From Thalassolituus hydrocarboniclasticus (GTDB lineage: Bacteria; Pseudomonadota; Gammaproteobacteria; Pseudomonadales; Oceanobacteraceae): a stretch of 64,000 nucleotides of DNA. The notes beneath the pieces are model-generated. The model was not told the DNA's origin and did no database searches. It was given only the letters and a program-made list of their open reading frames with translations. Position 1 is the stretch's first letter. The number at the start of each line of letters is the position of its first letter. The DNA lies in the NCBI RefSeq assembly GCF_025345565.1, contig NZ_CP054475.1, positions 3,000,006 to 3,064,005 of the forward strand, given 5' to 3'. Below, piece by piece: positions 7,896-16,550 of the stretch. The position numbers were made by a program, and so were the translations under genes.

Positions 7896-8906
7896 TTAAC
7901 CGGCCACCGGCTGCGGCTCTTCAGCGTCACCCATGGCGTCCAGATCAGCATCAACAGGGCTGACACTTTCTGTCGCTGGCATGGCAATTACGGTCACATT
8001 GAAAACCGCCAGCGCCAAGCGTACCCAGGGCAACAACAGGTAGAAGACCGCCAGCAGTATCGGGTTGTCGTAGTAATCGTTGATGTAGAAAAACAGCTGC
8101 AGACCAAAGAATAAACCAGGCAACAGTATGGCCAGAAGGATGGTCTTCAGCGGACTCCAGCCCATATTGCGCAGGCGCTGAACCAGAAACCAGAACGCCA
8201 CAATCACGCTCACAATCAGTACCAGAGCAAACCAGACCAGCAGCTGTTCCTGACGTGACGACGAATAACCATAACCGTTGCTGTAACCAAACAGCGCTAC
8301 AGCTCCGGCAATCAGCAGCAGCGCTGCCACCACACCCAGCACCGTACAGCGCCAGAAAAACTGAATACTGTTGAGCTGCTCTTCAGCCGCATAGCGCGGA
8401 TTCATACGCAGCAACGGATGCTGTGGCTGGCTGACGCTCAGTGCCGGGCGGAACAGCACATAAATATGAAACAGCAACCAGCCTGCACTGATACCCATCA
8501 TGGAGAACATCATCACTTCAGATGGCGAGCTGTTCATGTTGATATTCGACATATAAGGCACCATCGACAGCAAACCGTAATTCAGCAAGCCAACCGGCAC
8601 CATCAGCCAGCGGCCAAACATACGGCAGGCCAGAATGACACTCAGCACCAGCCACAGCGGATCAACCAGAAGATTAATGGAGAAGAAAATCCACATCAGC
8701 TCAACGTAGTCGGAATAAGGACCGTTAAACGCATAACCAGAATCCGGGAAGACATAAGCACCGCCGGCATGTAACGCGCCCTGTATGGCGAACAGAATAA
8801 AAAACGCCAGCATATAGCGGTCACGATCAATGCGTCCGTCAAGAACAGCGGTTTTTTCGCCGCTGTATTGGTCACGCCAGAACAGGTCTTTTAATAGCAA
8901 TAACAT
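7896..8906 (-). CDS. DUF805-like membrane protein
   Basis: A 336-residue multi-pass inner-membrane protein. The N-terminal G-R-I-D-R-D-R-Y pattern and the late V-Q-R-L-R-N-M-G-W-S-P segment match the signature positions of DUF805 proteins (a G-R-x-x-R-x-x-Y entry and an R-L-x-D-x-G/N-x-G motif before the last helices), but the protein is more than twice the usual DUF805 length, with about seven or eight hydrophobic segments. The C-terminal 25 residues are acidic and soluble. The start at 8906 has AAGGAT upstream. Function unknown; no partner genes. Confidence 0.65.
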   Translation of the reverse strand: MLLLLKDLFWRDQYSGEKTAVLDGRIDRDRYMLAFFILFAIQGALHAGGAYVFPDSGYAFNGPYSDYVELMWIFFSINLLVDPLWLVLSVILACRMFGRWLMVPVGLLNYGLLSMVPYMSNINMNSSPSEVMMFSMMGISAGWLLFHIYVLFRPALSVSQPQHPLLRMNPRYAAEEQLNSIQFFWRCTVLGVVAALLLIAGAVALFGYSNGYGYSSSRQEQLLVWFALVLIVSVIVAFWFLVQRLRNMGWSPLKTILLAILLPGLFFGLQLFFYINDYYDNPILLAVFYLLLPWVRLALAVFNVTVIAMPATESVSPVDADLDAMGDAEEPQPVAG

Positions 8907-9060
8907 GATAAATAATCCTTTTATCGGTGTGCCGCCGGCAGCTCAGGAACTGCACGGACAAAATGGGGCAGAATAAGCACTCGTCTCGGTATGACCGCTG
9001 CATGGCGGCTGAATGACCGCTGCATTCCCTGCCCGGCATCAGAAAGACGGTACAAAATAT

Positions 9061-9090
9061 AAAAATCCCGGCGGTTGCCGGGATTTTTCA
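9061..9090. terminator. Rho-independent terminator downstream of cmoB
   Basis: AAAAATCCCGGC-GGTT-GCCGGGATTTTT hairpin with poly-A/poly-T on both flanks, between the cmoB stop and the DUF805-like gene (both minus strand). Confidence 0.9.
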
Positions 9091-9132
9091 AAACAATGCT
9101 GATTACACTATTTATTGCCTGATCAGTAAAGA

Positions 9133-10134
9133 TCAGGCTTCGGCAATAATCACCGCCCGTAATGGTGCCGGATAACCTTCGGCAGTTTTATTGCGATCCT
9201 GCGGATCGAGAAAATCCGCCAGCGAATTAAAGTGCATCCAGTCGGTGGTGCGCTGCTCATCCAGCGAGGTCTGATTCAGATCCACCACCCTTGCGTTTTT
9301 AAAGCCAACACGGCGACACCAGAGCAGTAAGGTTTCGGTGCTGGGAATAAACCACACGTTGCGCATCATGGCGTAGCGGTCTTCCGGCATTAATACCTCT
9401 CCCAGCGCGCCATCAATCACCAGCGTCTCCAGCACCAGCTCACCACCGGGGCGCAGCGCATCTTTTAATTCCTGCAGATGATCCACCGGCGATTTGCGGT
9501 GATACAGCACGCCCATGGAGAACACCGTATCAAAGGCTTTTAAATTGCCCGGCACGTCTTCCATTTTCAGCGGTAATAAATCGGCGCGGGCACTGTGACC
9601 TGCAGCCTGAAGATAGCGTTTATACGCCTGAAACTGCATCAGGAATAAACGTGACGGATCGATACCAATCACCCGGTAAGCGCCGGCACCGAGCATGCGC
9701 CAGATGTGATAACCGGAACCACAGCCAACATCCAGTACCACACGGCCATCCAGCGGCGCCAGATGCGGAGCCACCCGCTCCCACTTCCAGTCGGAGCGCC
9801 ATTCGGTATCGATGTGTGTGCTAAAAAACTGAAACGGCCCTTTACGCCAGGGAATCAGCCCTTCCAGCGCCTGCTGTAATTGTTCCTGCTGAGCGGCGGT
9901 GATGGCATCGCTGCTGAGGGCAATATCATGGCGATTTAGATCGGCCTGAACCTGCTCAATAACAGGTAGCTGTTGCAGGGCATGTAACCAGCGCTGCTGA
10001 TCGCCGTGTTCTTTTTCCTGCAGCACCAGTTCCAGCTGACGCGGTAAAACCTCCTCCCAGGGCGCCAGTTTGCCTTCACGCATAAAGGCCAGCACATCAT
10101 CAAACCAGTGCAGAATATCGTCACGCTCTGTCAT
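9133..10134 (-). CDS. cmoB: tRNA U34 carboxymethyltransferase CmoB
   Basis: A 333-residue CmoB (E. coli 323). It transfers the carboxymethyl group of carboxy-S-adenosylmethionine to 5-hydroxyuridine at tRNA position 34, giving cmo5U, which broadens wobble decoding. The N-terminal helical domain (P-W-R-K-G-P-F-x-x-F near 95-104; D-T-E-W-R-S-D-W-K-W-E-R) is followed by a Rossmann methyltransferase domain with V-L-D-V-G-C-G-S-G-Y-H (about 134-144), M-G-V-L-Y-H-R and L-E-T-L-V-I. Its ATG overlaps the cmoA stop as TAATG, so the two are translationally coupled, matching their consecutive steps. Confidence 0.96.
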   Translation of the reverse strand: MTERDDILHWFDDVLAFMREGKLAPWEEVLPRQLELVLQEKEHGDQQRWLHALQQLPVIEQVQADLNRHDIALSSDAITAAQQEQLQQALEGLIPWRKGPFQFFSTHIDTEWRSDWKWERVAPHLAPLDGRVVLDVGCGSGYHIWRMLGAGAYRVIGIDPSRLFLMQFQAYKRYLQAAGHSARADLLPLKMEDVPGNLKAFDTVFSMGVLYHRKSPVDHLQELKDALRPGGELVLETLVIDGALGEVLMPEDRYAMMRNVWFIPSTETLLLWCRRVGFKNARVVDLNQTSLDEQRTTDWMHFNSLADFLDPQDRNKTAEGYPAPLRAVIIAEA

Positions 10135-10886
10135 TATTTAACCGCTAAAAAGGACACAAAATTAAAACACTGATACCAGCGGATCACCTGACGGAAGCCG
10201 GCGGCTTTCAGACGCTCAATATGCGTCTGTTCCGTTTCCGGAATCAGTACGTTTTCAATCGCGCTGCGTTTCTGGGCAATTTCCAGATCGGAATAACCAT
10301 TGGCGCGTTTAAAGTCGAGATGCAGTTCGTCCTGCAGCAACTGCTCTTCAGCACTGAAGCAGAGTTTCTCCGACAGAATCAGCGCCCCGCCCGGCAGGGT
10401 CGCATCGGCAATTCTGCTCAGCAAAGTCAGACGCTGCTCGGGGGCAATAAACTGCAGCACAAAATTCAGTGCCGTGACCGAAGCATTTTCCAGCGGGTAT
10501 TCAAGAATATCGGCACAGGCCATGGTAACCGGCACCTGACCTTCGTCCAGCGCCACATAATGCTCGGCACGCTCAATCATCGAGGCCGAATTATCCAGAC
10601 CGATAATCCGGCAGCCCGCGGCGCGTTCACCCGCCGCCTGTACACCATGACGCATCGCCAGAGTAACCGCCCCCAGCGAACAGCCCAGATCGTACAGACT
10701 GGAACCCGGCTGCGCATAACGGCCGGCAATAATGCCGGACATTGCCACGGTTTCGGCATAGCCCGGCACGGAGCGTTTGATCATGTCCGGAAAGACACGT
10801 GCGACCGCGCTGTCGAAGGTAAAACTGGCGACCTTCTGCTGCGGGGTATTAAAGATGGTATCGGGCTGTTGATCGAAGTCGGACAT
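10134..10886 (-). CDS. cmoA: Carboxy-S-adenosyl-L-methionine synthase CmoA
   Basis: A 250-residue SAM-dependent enzyme that uses prephenate to convert SAM into carboxy-SAM, the donor for CmoB. The start at 10886 gives M-S-D-F-D and the near-invariant V-A-x-F-x-F-D opening; an in-frame start 30 codons upstream would overlap rmuC and is not family-like. Motifs: Y-D-L-G-C-S-L-G-A (SAM-binding G-C-S-x-G), G-L-D-N-S-x-x-M, N-F-V-L-Q-F and S-E-K-L. It uses prephenate, a product of the shikimate pathway that begins with the DAHP synthase encoded nearby, though this closeness may be chance. Confidence 0.96.
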   Translation of the reverse strand: MSDFDQQPDTIFNTPQQKVASFTFDSAVARVFPDMIKRSVPGYAETVAMSGIIAGRYAQPGSSLYDLGCSLGAVTLAMRHGVQAAGERAAGCRIIGLDNSASMIERAEHYVALDEGQVPVTMACADILEYPLENASVTALNFVLQFIAPEQRLTLLSRIADATLPGGALILSEKLCFSAEEQLLQDELHLDFKRANGYSDLEIAQKRSAIENVLIPETEQTHIERLKAAGFRQVIRWYQCFNFVSFLAVK

Positions 10887-10972
10887 GGCAAACTGACCAG
10901 ATTCTGTGCAGGGGGCGCATTCTAACGGATGGACACCGGAGCGGCCAGCACTGGCCGCTACCCGCTGACCTG

Positions 10973-12505
10973 TCAATCAGACTCAGAGACTTCATCCAGC
11001 AATAACTGGCCATCCTGTTCCAGCGCTTCTTCGGCCAGATCACGCGACAGTTCTTTTTTCGCCCGTACGCCCAGCTGTAAAAACTTCTCACTCAGGCTAA
11101 TCAGGTTGCCTCGGCCGCTTTTCATCGAGTTCCAGGCATCGTCGTAGCTCTTCTGCACGGTATTCAGCTGGCTACCGACTTTTTCAAATTTCTCCACCAC
11201 GATCACCAGTTTCTCATACACCTTAGCCGCCTGGTCAGCGAGTTTTTCGGTGCTCTTACTGCGCCGTTCAATGGCCCAGATACTGGCCACCGTGCGCAAG
11301 GTCGCCAGCAGTGTGGTGGGGGTTACCACCACAATACGGCGTTCAAAGGCTTCGTTAAATAAGGCTTCGTCCTGCTGAAAGGCCAGCATAAAGGCCGGTT
11401 CAATCGGCATAAACAGAAAAACAAAGTCCGGCGAATTAAGCCCCGACAACTGCTGATAAGCTTTGTCACTTAAACTGCGGATATGGTTACGGATAGCATC
11501 CACATGGCGGCGAGCGGCAGCATCGCGCTCAATATCGCTTTCGGCATTAACATAATCGGTATAGGCATTGAGCGAGACTTTGGAGTCGACAATGATGTGT
11601 TTCTTTTCCGGTAAATTAATAATCACATCCGGACGATAGGTTTTGCCCTCATCATTCTGATGGCTCTGCTCGCGCAGGTATTCTTCGCCCTTACGCAGGC
11701 CGGAACGGTCGAGTACGGTTTCCAGTACCATTTCGCCCCAGTTGCCCTGCATTTTTTTCTCGCCGCGCAATGCGGTGGTTAATGCATGGGCTTCGGCGGT
11801 AATCTGCTGGTTCAGTTTATGCAGATTTTCGATCTGGGTTTTCAGCTCGGTGCGGTCTTTAACGTCGTTGACATAGACGTCGTCGACTTTTTTACGCAGC
11901 CCTTCCAGCTGATCTTTAAACGGCATTAATAATGAGTTCAGACCTTTCTGACTCTGCTCGCCGAACTGTTGCTGCTTCTGCTCGAAAATTTTATTCGACA
12001 GGTGTTCAAACTCTTTCAGCAGCTGCTCTTTGTTCTGTTCCAGCAAGGCTAATTTTTCTTCCGCGCTGCGTTGTTGCTGTGTCCGCGCTTCCTGCTCGGT
12101 CGCCAGTTGCTGTTGCAGCTGGTTTAACTGCTGCTGCAATTGCTGTTGTTGCAGGTTTTGCTCCTGACGTTGCTGTTCCAGCTGTTGCGCCTGCTGCTGC
12201 AGGTTTTCGCTGCGCTCCTGCCAGCGCGCCTGGGCAACACTCTGCTGCTGCAGCTCCTGCTGTACCTGTTCCAGCTTCTGTTGCTGCGCATCCAGACTCT
12301 GCTTCAGCTGGCTGTTCTGCTGCTGGTATTGCTGTTCTTGCTGCAACCACTGCTGCTCGCTTTGCTGCCACTGCAGTTGTTCCTGCTCCAGTTGCTGCTG
12401 GATTTTCTGTATCTGTGCCCGCTGATAAAACCAGGACACAGCGGCAGCAGCCGATGATAACGCCAGCGCCGATAAAGCCAGCTGGATTAACGAAAACTCA
12501 AACAT
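10973..12505 (-). CDS. rmuC: DNA recombination protein RmuC
   Basis: A 510-residue RmuC. Family role: nuclease-like protein limiting inversions between short repeats and DNA rearrangement. A single N-terminal membrane helix (about 5-25) leads into a very glutamine-rich coiled coil (about 30-190; runs of Q-Q and L-x-Q-Q), then the conserved C-terminal domain with M-x-G-N-W-G-E-M-V-L-E, Y-R-P-D-V-I-I-N-L-P, I-I-V-D-S-K-V-S-L (the PD-(D/E)xK-like core) and S-P-D-F-V-F-L-F-M-P-I-E. The Gln-rich coil is encoded largely by CAG/CAA repeats and creates long false open frames on the opposite strand. It lies directly upstream of cmoA. Confidence 0.93.
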   Translation of the reverse strand: MFEFSLIQLALSALALSSAAAAVSWFYQRAQIQKIQQQLEQEQLQWQQSEQQWLQQEQQYQQQNSQLKQSLDAQQQKLEQVQQELQQQSVAQARWQERSENLQQQAQQLEQQRQEQNLQQQQLQQQLNQLQQQLATEQEARTQQQRSAEEKLALLEQNKEQLLKEFEHLSNKIFEQKQQQFGEQSQKGLNSLLMPFKDQLEGLRKKVDDVYVNDVKDRTELKTQIENLHKLNQQITAEAHALTTALRGEKKMQGNWGEMVLETVLDRSGLRKGEEYLREQSHQNDEGKTYRPDVIINLPEKKHIIVDSKVSLNAYTDYVNAESDIERDAAARRHVDAIRNHIRSLSDKAYQQLSGLNSPDFVFLFMPIEPAFMLAFQQDEALFNEAFERRIVVVTPTTLLATLRTVASIWAIERRSKSTEKLADQAAKVYEKLVIVVEKFEKVGSQLNTVQKSYDDAWNSMKSGRGNLISLSEKFLQLGVRAKKELSRDLAEEALEQDGQLLLDEVSESD

Positions 12506-12537
12506 AAAACCTCATCAGATGCAGACATAAACATCAG

Positions 12538-13125
12538 TTAAAAATGTGCACGTACGCCGGCAATAACACTGTCAGCGTCAATATCGTTGAATTCGGTGGT
12601 GGAATATTCGGCGAACAACACCACGTCGTGCTGGTTGGGCAGCGGAAAATTAAAACCAGCGCTGCGCATGGAAGAGCAGCCATCGTCAGACCAGGGCTCC
12701 AGCACACCGTTCACCGCCGTGCTCCAGCAATGGCGACCATAACGCACCCAGGGGCCGACGCCATTGGCCAGCGGTAAACGCAGGGTAACATCCCAACCGG
12801 CGCTGATACCGTCGAACTGTGGGCTTTCGGCATTCTCGTTAATGTTTTTATCGCCCCACAGCCATAAACCCAGACCGGTGCTGACTCCCGGAATCCATTC
12901 AATGCCGCCTCTGGCATATACCAGATCGGTCAGCAGGGTATCAGACTCACCATCATCGGTACGCTCTTCCGGAATACTCTGGGTACTCAGCCCCAGCGCC
13001 AGTGCGGCATAGCCCTGCGGCTGCCAGGCCTGTGCCGCCGCTGGCACGAACAGCAGGCTCAGCAGCAGGAACATCAGGCCTGTGCTGTACCGGCCTTTCA
13101 TCGTGTTGTCATCGGAATACATCAT
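12538..13125 (-). CDS. Putative small outer-membrane beta-barrel protein
   Basis: A 195-residue exported protein. The signal peptide (hydrophobic core at about 15-27) ends in A-A-A-Q-A near residue 33. The mature part has alternating polar/aromatic strands (G-I-E-W-I-P-G, G-L-W-L-W-G, W-D-V-T-L-R-L-P-L, V-V-L-F-A-E-Y-S-T-T-E-F) and ends in R-A-H-F, the C-terminal Phe typical of outer-membrane proteins recognised by the Bam machinery. It resembles porin-like barrels of 8 strands; no specific family recognised. The start at 13125 has AGGA upstream; an ATG at 13101 is the alternative. It carries two Cys (R-H-C-W-S, D-D-G-C-S-S) that could form a loop disulfide. Confidence 0.6.
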   Translation of the reverse strand: MMYSDDNTMKGRYSTGLMFLLLSLLFVPAAAQAWQPQGYAALALGLSTQSIPEERTDDGESDTLLTDLVYARGGIEWIPGVSTGLGLWLWGDKNINENAESPQFDGISAGWDVTLRLPLANGVGPWVRYGRHCWSTAVNGVLEPWSDDGCSSMRSAGFNFPLPNQHDVVLFAEYSTTEFNDIDADSVIAGVRAHF

Positions 13126-13308
13126 GTTCAGTCCTGTTGTTACTTAGGCCATCGGGCCAAATGAGCCGTCGCCATTTGCCACCCTGCGCGCCAATCTGTG
13201 CTGATTATGCCTGATTGCTGCGGCATTGCGTGCCAGTGAATTGCCAAACTGGTTCCATCGTGCAGAATCGGCCGGACAATAAAAAATCTCACCATTAAGG
13301 ATTACGCC

Positions 13309-14448
13309 ATGAAAGCCGTTGCTTTAGCGCTGCTTGTGCTGACCCCGGTTCTGACCACTCAGGTTCAGGCCAGCTCCTCCACTCCGAGCATGAACAGCCA
13401 CTACTCTACCCATCCGCTGCAGTGGTACAACGAAGTTTCCGAGCTGGAATACTTCGATACCAACTTCACCACCACCTGGGTAACCAATCCGGCCTGTGAT
13501 AACAGCGCCGACTTTACCGCCGTCACCTACAACATTTTCCATAATGTGGGCTTTGTTTACGACTTCGGTGATGAAATGGAACAGTCACTGGGCAAGGTCA
13601 CTGAATGTGCCGACGTTATTATGCTGCAGGAAGCCTGGGACTACGACGATATGTACGAAGACGGCCCGGTGGATGATTTTGCCGCACGCGGTTTTGAAGA
13701 CACCTACGGCGGTGGCAGCAACTATTGCAACGGCAGTGATATCGAAGACGACTGTCCGGGCCTGATGATTTTCTCGCGCCACGGTTATGCCAAAAAACTG
13801 GGCTACCACAAATACAACGCCACCAGCGGTATTGATGGCGTAAAAGGCAAAGGCGTGATCGGTGCCATTGTCGAAAAAAATGGCCAGTACATTTATGTAT
13901 TCAACACCCATCTGGTATACGGCAGCGCGCAGCATCTGGGCGGCAACAGCAGCGACGACAACGCCCGCCGTGGCCAGATGAATGAAGCCATTAACTGGAT
14001 CAAAGGTAAGATCGACGCCAACGCCGCACAATTCCCGCCAGCGGCCGTTATTTTCGGTGGCGACTTTAACACCGACCTGCAGAACCCCGCCGCGGTACAG
14101 AACATCACCCAAGGCAGCCTGTGGGATCAGATGGCATTAGTACGCAATCAGAACACCGAAGTACGCGATGGCCTGCAATATACCTACTGGCCAAAAGATG
14201 CCTGCTGTGAAGACACCGGTCCGAACGGTCTGGCAACCGACGATTACGCCTGGTTCGATTACACCCTGGTATTTGATGCAGCCAACTGGAACATCGGCGC
14301 TCCGGCTACCGGCTGCGGCGTCAGCCGTGTCAATACCAGCGTTTGGGCACCGGAATGGCGCGGTCAGGATGGCCAGCGTTATCTCGCCTACTACACCCAC
14401 AGCGATCATTACGGCAGTCTGACCGAAATCGATTTCTGCCAGCCGTAA
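13309..14448 (+). CDS. Secreted sphingomyelinase C-like phosphodiesterase (DNase I fold)
   Basis: A 379-residue exported enzyme of the endonuclease/exonuclease/phosphatase superfamily, closest in layout to bacterial neutral sphingomyelinases/phospholipases C. A signal peptide runs to about residue 21 (V-Q-A-S-S). Superfamily catalytic and metal residues are all visible: N75 (T-Y-N-I-F), E108 (L-Q-E-A-W), H201 (F-N-T-H-L), D252/N254 (G-G-D-F-N-T-D) and D366/H367 (T-H-S-D-H-Y-G). Several cysteine pairs suit an extracellular enzyme. Substrate (sphingomyelin, other phospholipid or nucleic acid) is not certain. The next gene begins two bases after this stop and encodes a membrane-anchored foldase-like protein, suggesting assisted folding in the periplasm before secretion. 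Confidence 0.8.
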   Translation: MKAVALALLVLTPVLTTQVQASSSTPSMNSHYSTHPLQWYNEVSELEYFDTNFTTTWVTNPACDNSADFTAVTYNIFHNVGFVYDFGDEMEQSLGKVTECADVIMLQEAWDYDDMYEDGPVDDFAARGFEDTYGGGSNYCNGSDIEDDCPGLMIFSRHGYAKKLGYHKYNATSGIDGVKGKGVIGAIVEKNGQYIYVFNTHLVYGSAQHLGGNSSDDNARRGQMNEAINWIKGKIDANAAQFPPAAVIFGGDFNTDLQNPAAVQNITQGSLWDQMALVRNQNTEVRDGLQYTYWPKDACCEDTGPNGLATDDYAWFDYTLVFDAANWNIGAPATGCGVSRVNTSVWAPEWRGQDGQRYLAYYTHSDHYGSLTEIDFCQP

Positions 14449-14449
14449 T

Positions 14450-15394
14450 ATGCAGCGTTTAACGATTATCCGGCTGGTGCTGCTTGCAGCACTCGCCACT
14501 GGCTTCACTCTGCTGTTGCTGCAATGGCGGACACCGCTGACTCAGGTCGGCGGTGATTCTGTATCCCTTGTTACTGACCCACAGTCTGATGCTGCGCCAG
14601 AGCACACTCTGGCCGACGCCCCGGCTTCATTGCGTGAACGCCTGCACCAGAGTTTACTGCGCGGCGCCCAGCAGGCCGCCGCTCAACAGCTGACCCAATC
14701 ACTGAATACCCTGCACTGGCGTGAAAGCGAATGGCAGGCCGACCCCAATGCAGGGCTTGAGCGTTTGCAGCAACGCTGCCAACAACAACTCAGCCGTGCC
14801 TTTGAACGCAACACTGACGACAGCGACATTCAGCAACTCTGTGAACAGCAATTGCTGTTATCACTGGCGGAAAATCAGGGCTTAACCCTGGAGCAGGCCA
14901 GCCGCTTTATCTCGCTCAGCCGGGAAAACCCACAACCGCTGAAACAATTCCAGCAACGCTCACCGCTGAGTGACTTCGATAATCCACTGCAATTTTTTGA
15001 ACAATACTGGGCCACACAGGATGCTCTTTACGGTGCGGATATAAGCCGGAAAGTCTTCGGCGCCCAACGAGATGGCATGCGCTTTAATCAGCGCTTTCAG
15101 GATTTTTTAACACAGGCCAAAAACCTGCCGTTAAAGGATCGCCTAGCCTGGCATGAACAACAGCAGCAACAATTTGCCAGCCAGCATGGTCAGCCGTTAA
15201 GCGCTCTCAGCAACGATGCCTCGGATGAACTCAATCGCATCATAGGACTGCACGAATTAGACCCGGTTGCCGACCCAGTACAACGCCGCTACGAAATGCG
15301 CCGTGCAGCACTTGGCGAAGAAAAAGCCCGACGCATCCGCAAACGAGAAGAGCGGCAGATGCGCGAAAGCGGACAACTGTCACGCCTGTACTGA
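14450..15394 (+). CDS. Lipase-chaperone (LifO)-like membrane-anchored foldase
   Basis: A 314-residue protein with one N-terminal membrane anchor (about 6-25) and a long, Gln/Arg/Glu-rich helical periplasmic part, the architecture of steric lipase foldases (Lif/LifO). The segments F-F-E-Q-Y-W-A-T-Q, L-Y-G-A-D-I and the arginine-rich end with A-A-L-G-E-E-K-A-R-R-I look like the helical repeats of that family, but the foldase signature R-x-x-F-D-Y is not seen. Its ATG follows the phosphodiesterase stop by one base, so the genes are coupled. No lipase gene is in the window. Inference: the chaperone serves the adjacent sphingomyelinase-like enzyme rather than a lipase. Family call moderate. Confidence 0.5.
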   Translation: MQRLTIIRLVLLAALATGFTLLLLQWRTPLTQVGGDSVSLVTDPQSDAAPEHTLADAPASLRERLHQSLLRGAQQAAAQQLTQSLNTLHWRESEWQADPNAGLERLQQRCQQQLSRAFERNTDDSDIQQLCEQQLLLSLAENQGLTLEQASRFISLSRENPQPLKQFQQRSPLSDFDNPLQFFEQYWATQDALYGADISRKVFGAQRDGMRFNQRFQDFLTQAKNLPLKDRLAWHEQQQQQFASQHGQPLSALSNDASDELNRIIGLHELDPVADPVQRRYEMRRAALGEEKARRIRKREERQMRESGQLSRLY

Positions 15395-15417
15395 CCTACC
15401 GGTCTAGATGAAATGCC

Positions 15418-15447
15418 ATGGTCTTTATAGCAGTAGGTAAAGACCAT
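15418..15447. other. Perfect 10-bp inverted repeat without U-tract
   Basis: ATGGTCTTTA (15418-15427) and TAAAGACCAT (15438-15447) flank a 10-base loop just after the foldase-like gene. No T-run follows, so it may be an RNA-stabilising 3' hairpin or a protein site rather than a terminator. Confidence 0.5.
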
Positions 15448-15535
15448 AATCAGCATTACGCCATACATTCCCTGCAGCGGTTATAACCCGGTGTTTTATC
15501 CACAATGGCTGATGGCGCAACAGTAAAGAATAAAC

Positions 15536-15564
15536 AGCCTGACTTCTTCTGTTTCAGGCTTTTA
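15536..15564. terminator. Hairpin terminator between convergent genes
   Basis: AGCCTGA...TCAGGCT stem (15536-15542/15554-15560) followed by TTTTATT on the plus strand; it stops the phosphodiesterase-foldase transcript and may act on the converging gene as well. Confidence 0.55.
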
Positions 15565-16368
15565 TTGCAGGCTTCCAGCGCAGGTTTTTAACATCACTTC
15601 GCCGCCGGCACTGTTCAGTAGAATATTAACAGTATCGTTCATAGTCTGCAGACTCAAAGGCCAGTCGGGTGTTTTTTTACTGCGCGGGAAAATAATATAA
15701 ACCACGGTGCCGGAAGGCGTACCGGCACCGGTTCTTGGATTCGGATTATCGCCGCCCAGAGCACTGGCGAGCGCAATCGACATTTCCCCCAGCGTAGCTC
15801 TGGCCGGGCCGATATCCGCAATAATAAAAGGCGACGACTTCCCATTACTCAGATTCAGCGCATACCCAAAATCGCCTAATGTTCCGGTGCCTTTCTTTTT
15901 ATAAAAATCACCAGGAAAAACCAGATACGGAACCGATCGGGAATCGACATAACGCTGCGGATCGGTCATCACTTTCTGTTCATCCTGCAGGGATGTACGC
16001 GAAACTAAAAAGCCTTTAAAAGTGCCTTCTGGCTGCACATAAGCCTGCGCCGGATTATCCGGGTCAGCGACAATGGCCGAACGCCACCAGCTGTGTTTTG
16101 GATAACCCCCATTAGCCGGACAATCAAGTCCTTTAAAGCCTTCGCCCTGCGTACACTGCAGGCTGACATCATCCGGGTGATAGGCATTGGGCGCACCATC
16201 AGCATCAACCCTGATCTCATTACCGGTAAACAGATAAGCACTCTGCTCACCATGATGCAACAATGCCGTCTCCTGAAACTGATCCCAGACCGTGAAAACG
16301 CAGCCGGATTCGGCCATAGCCTGCGATACCCAAAGCGGAAGCATGATAAGAAGAGCCATTCCTTTCAT
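15562..16368 (-). CDS. Secreted GH75 chitosanase-like protein
   Basis: A 268-residue exported protein. Signal peptide to about residue 19 (S-Q-A-M-A); the start at 16368 is an ATG, while extension upstream would need a TTG. The mature part carries a set of segments seen in fungal-type GH75 chitosanases: V-D-A-D-G-A-P-N-A-Y-H-P-D-D, Y-V-D-S-R-S-V-P-Y-L-V-F-P, G-D-F-G-Y-A-L-N-L-S-N-G-K and A-D-I-G-P-A-R-A-T-L-G-E-M-S-I-A-L-A, the last holding an Asp and a Glu that would be the catalytic pair. Several Cys suggest disulfides. The C-terminal tail after about 225 is distinctive. Role: hydrolysis of chitosan or a related amino-polysaccharide outside the cell; substrate unproven. Confidence 0.7.
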   Translation of the reverse strand: MKGMALLIMLPLWVSQAMAESGCVFTVWDQFQETALLHHGEQSAYLFTGNEIRVDADGAPNAYHPDDVSLQCTQGEGFKGLDCPANGGYPKHSWWRSAIVADPDNPAQAYVQPEGTFKGFLVSRTSLQDEQKVMTDPQRYVDSRSVPYLVFPGDFYKKKGTGTLGDFGYALNLSNGKSSPFIIADIGPARATLGEMSIALASALGGDNPNPRTGAGTPSGTVVYIIFPRSKKTPDWPLSLQTMNDTVNILLNSAGGEVMLKTCAGSLQ

Positions 16369-16550
16369 AGTGATTCTATCGTCCTGACAAAACAAAGAAC
16401 GTCGAGTCTATCGGACATATCCACAGAAAACACCCACAGGCGGCATCAGGTGCACTCATGTACAGGCTGTTACTGACAAAAAACAGCAGAAGCCACAGAT
16501 CTTTTCTATTAACATCGGTTCAACTTAAAGGCTGAAGAACGGAGAACCCT

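Noticed and set aside
11932-12507. Long Ala-rich open frame opposite rmuC
   Set aside because: Shadow of the Gln-rich coiled coil; composition is that of CAG/CTG-rich DNA read backwards.
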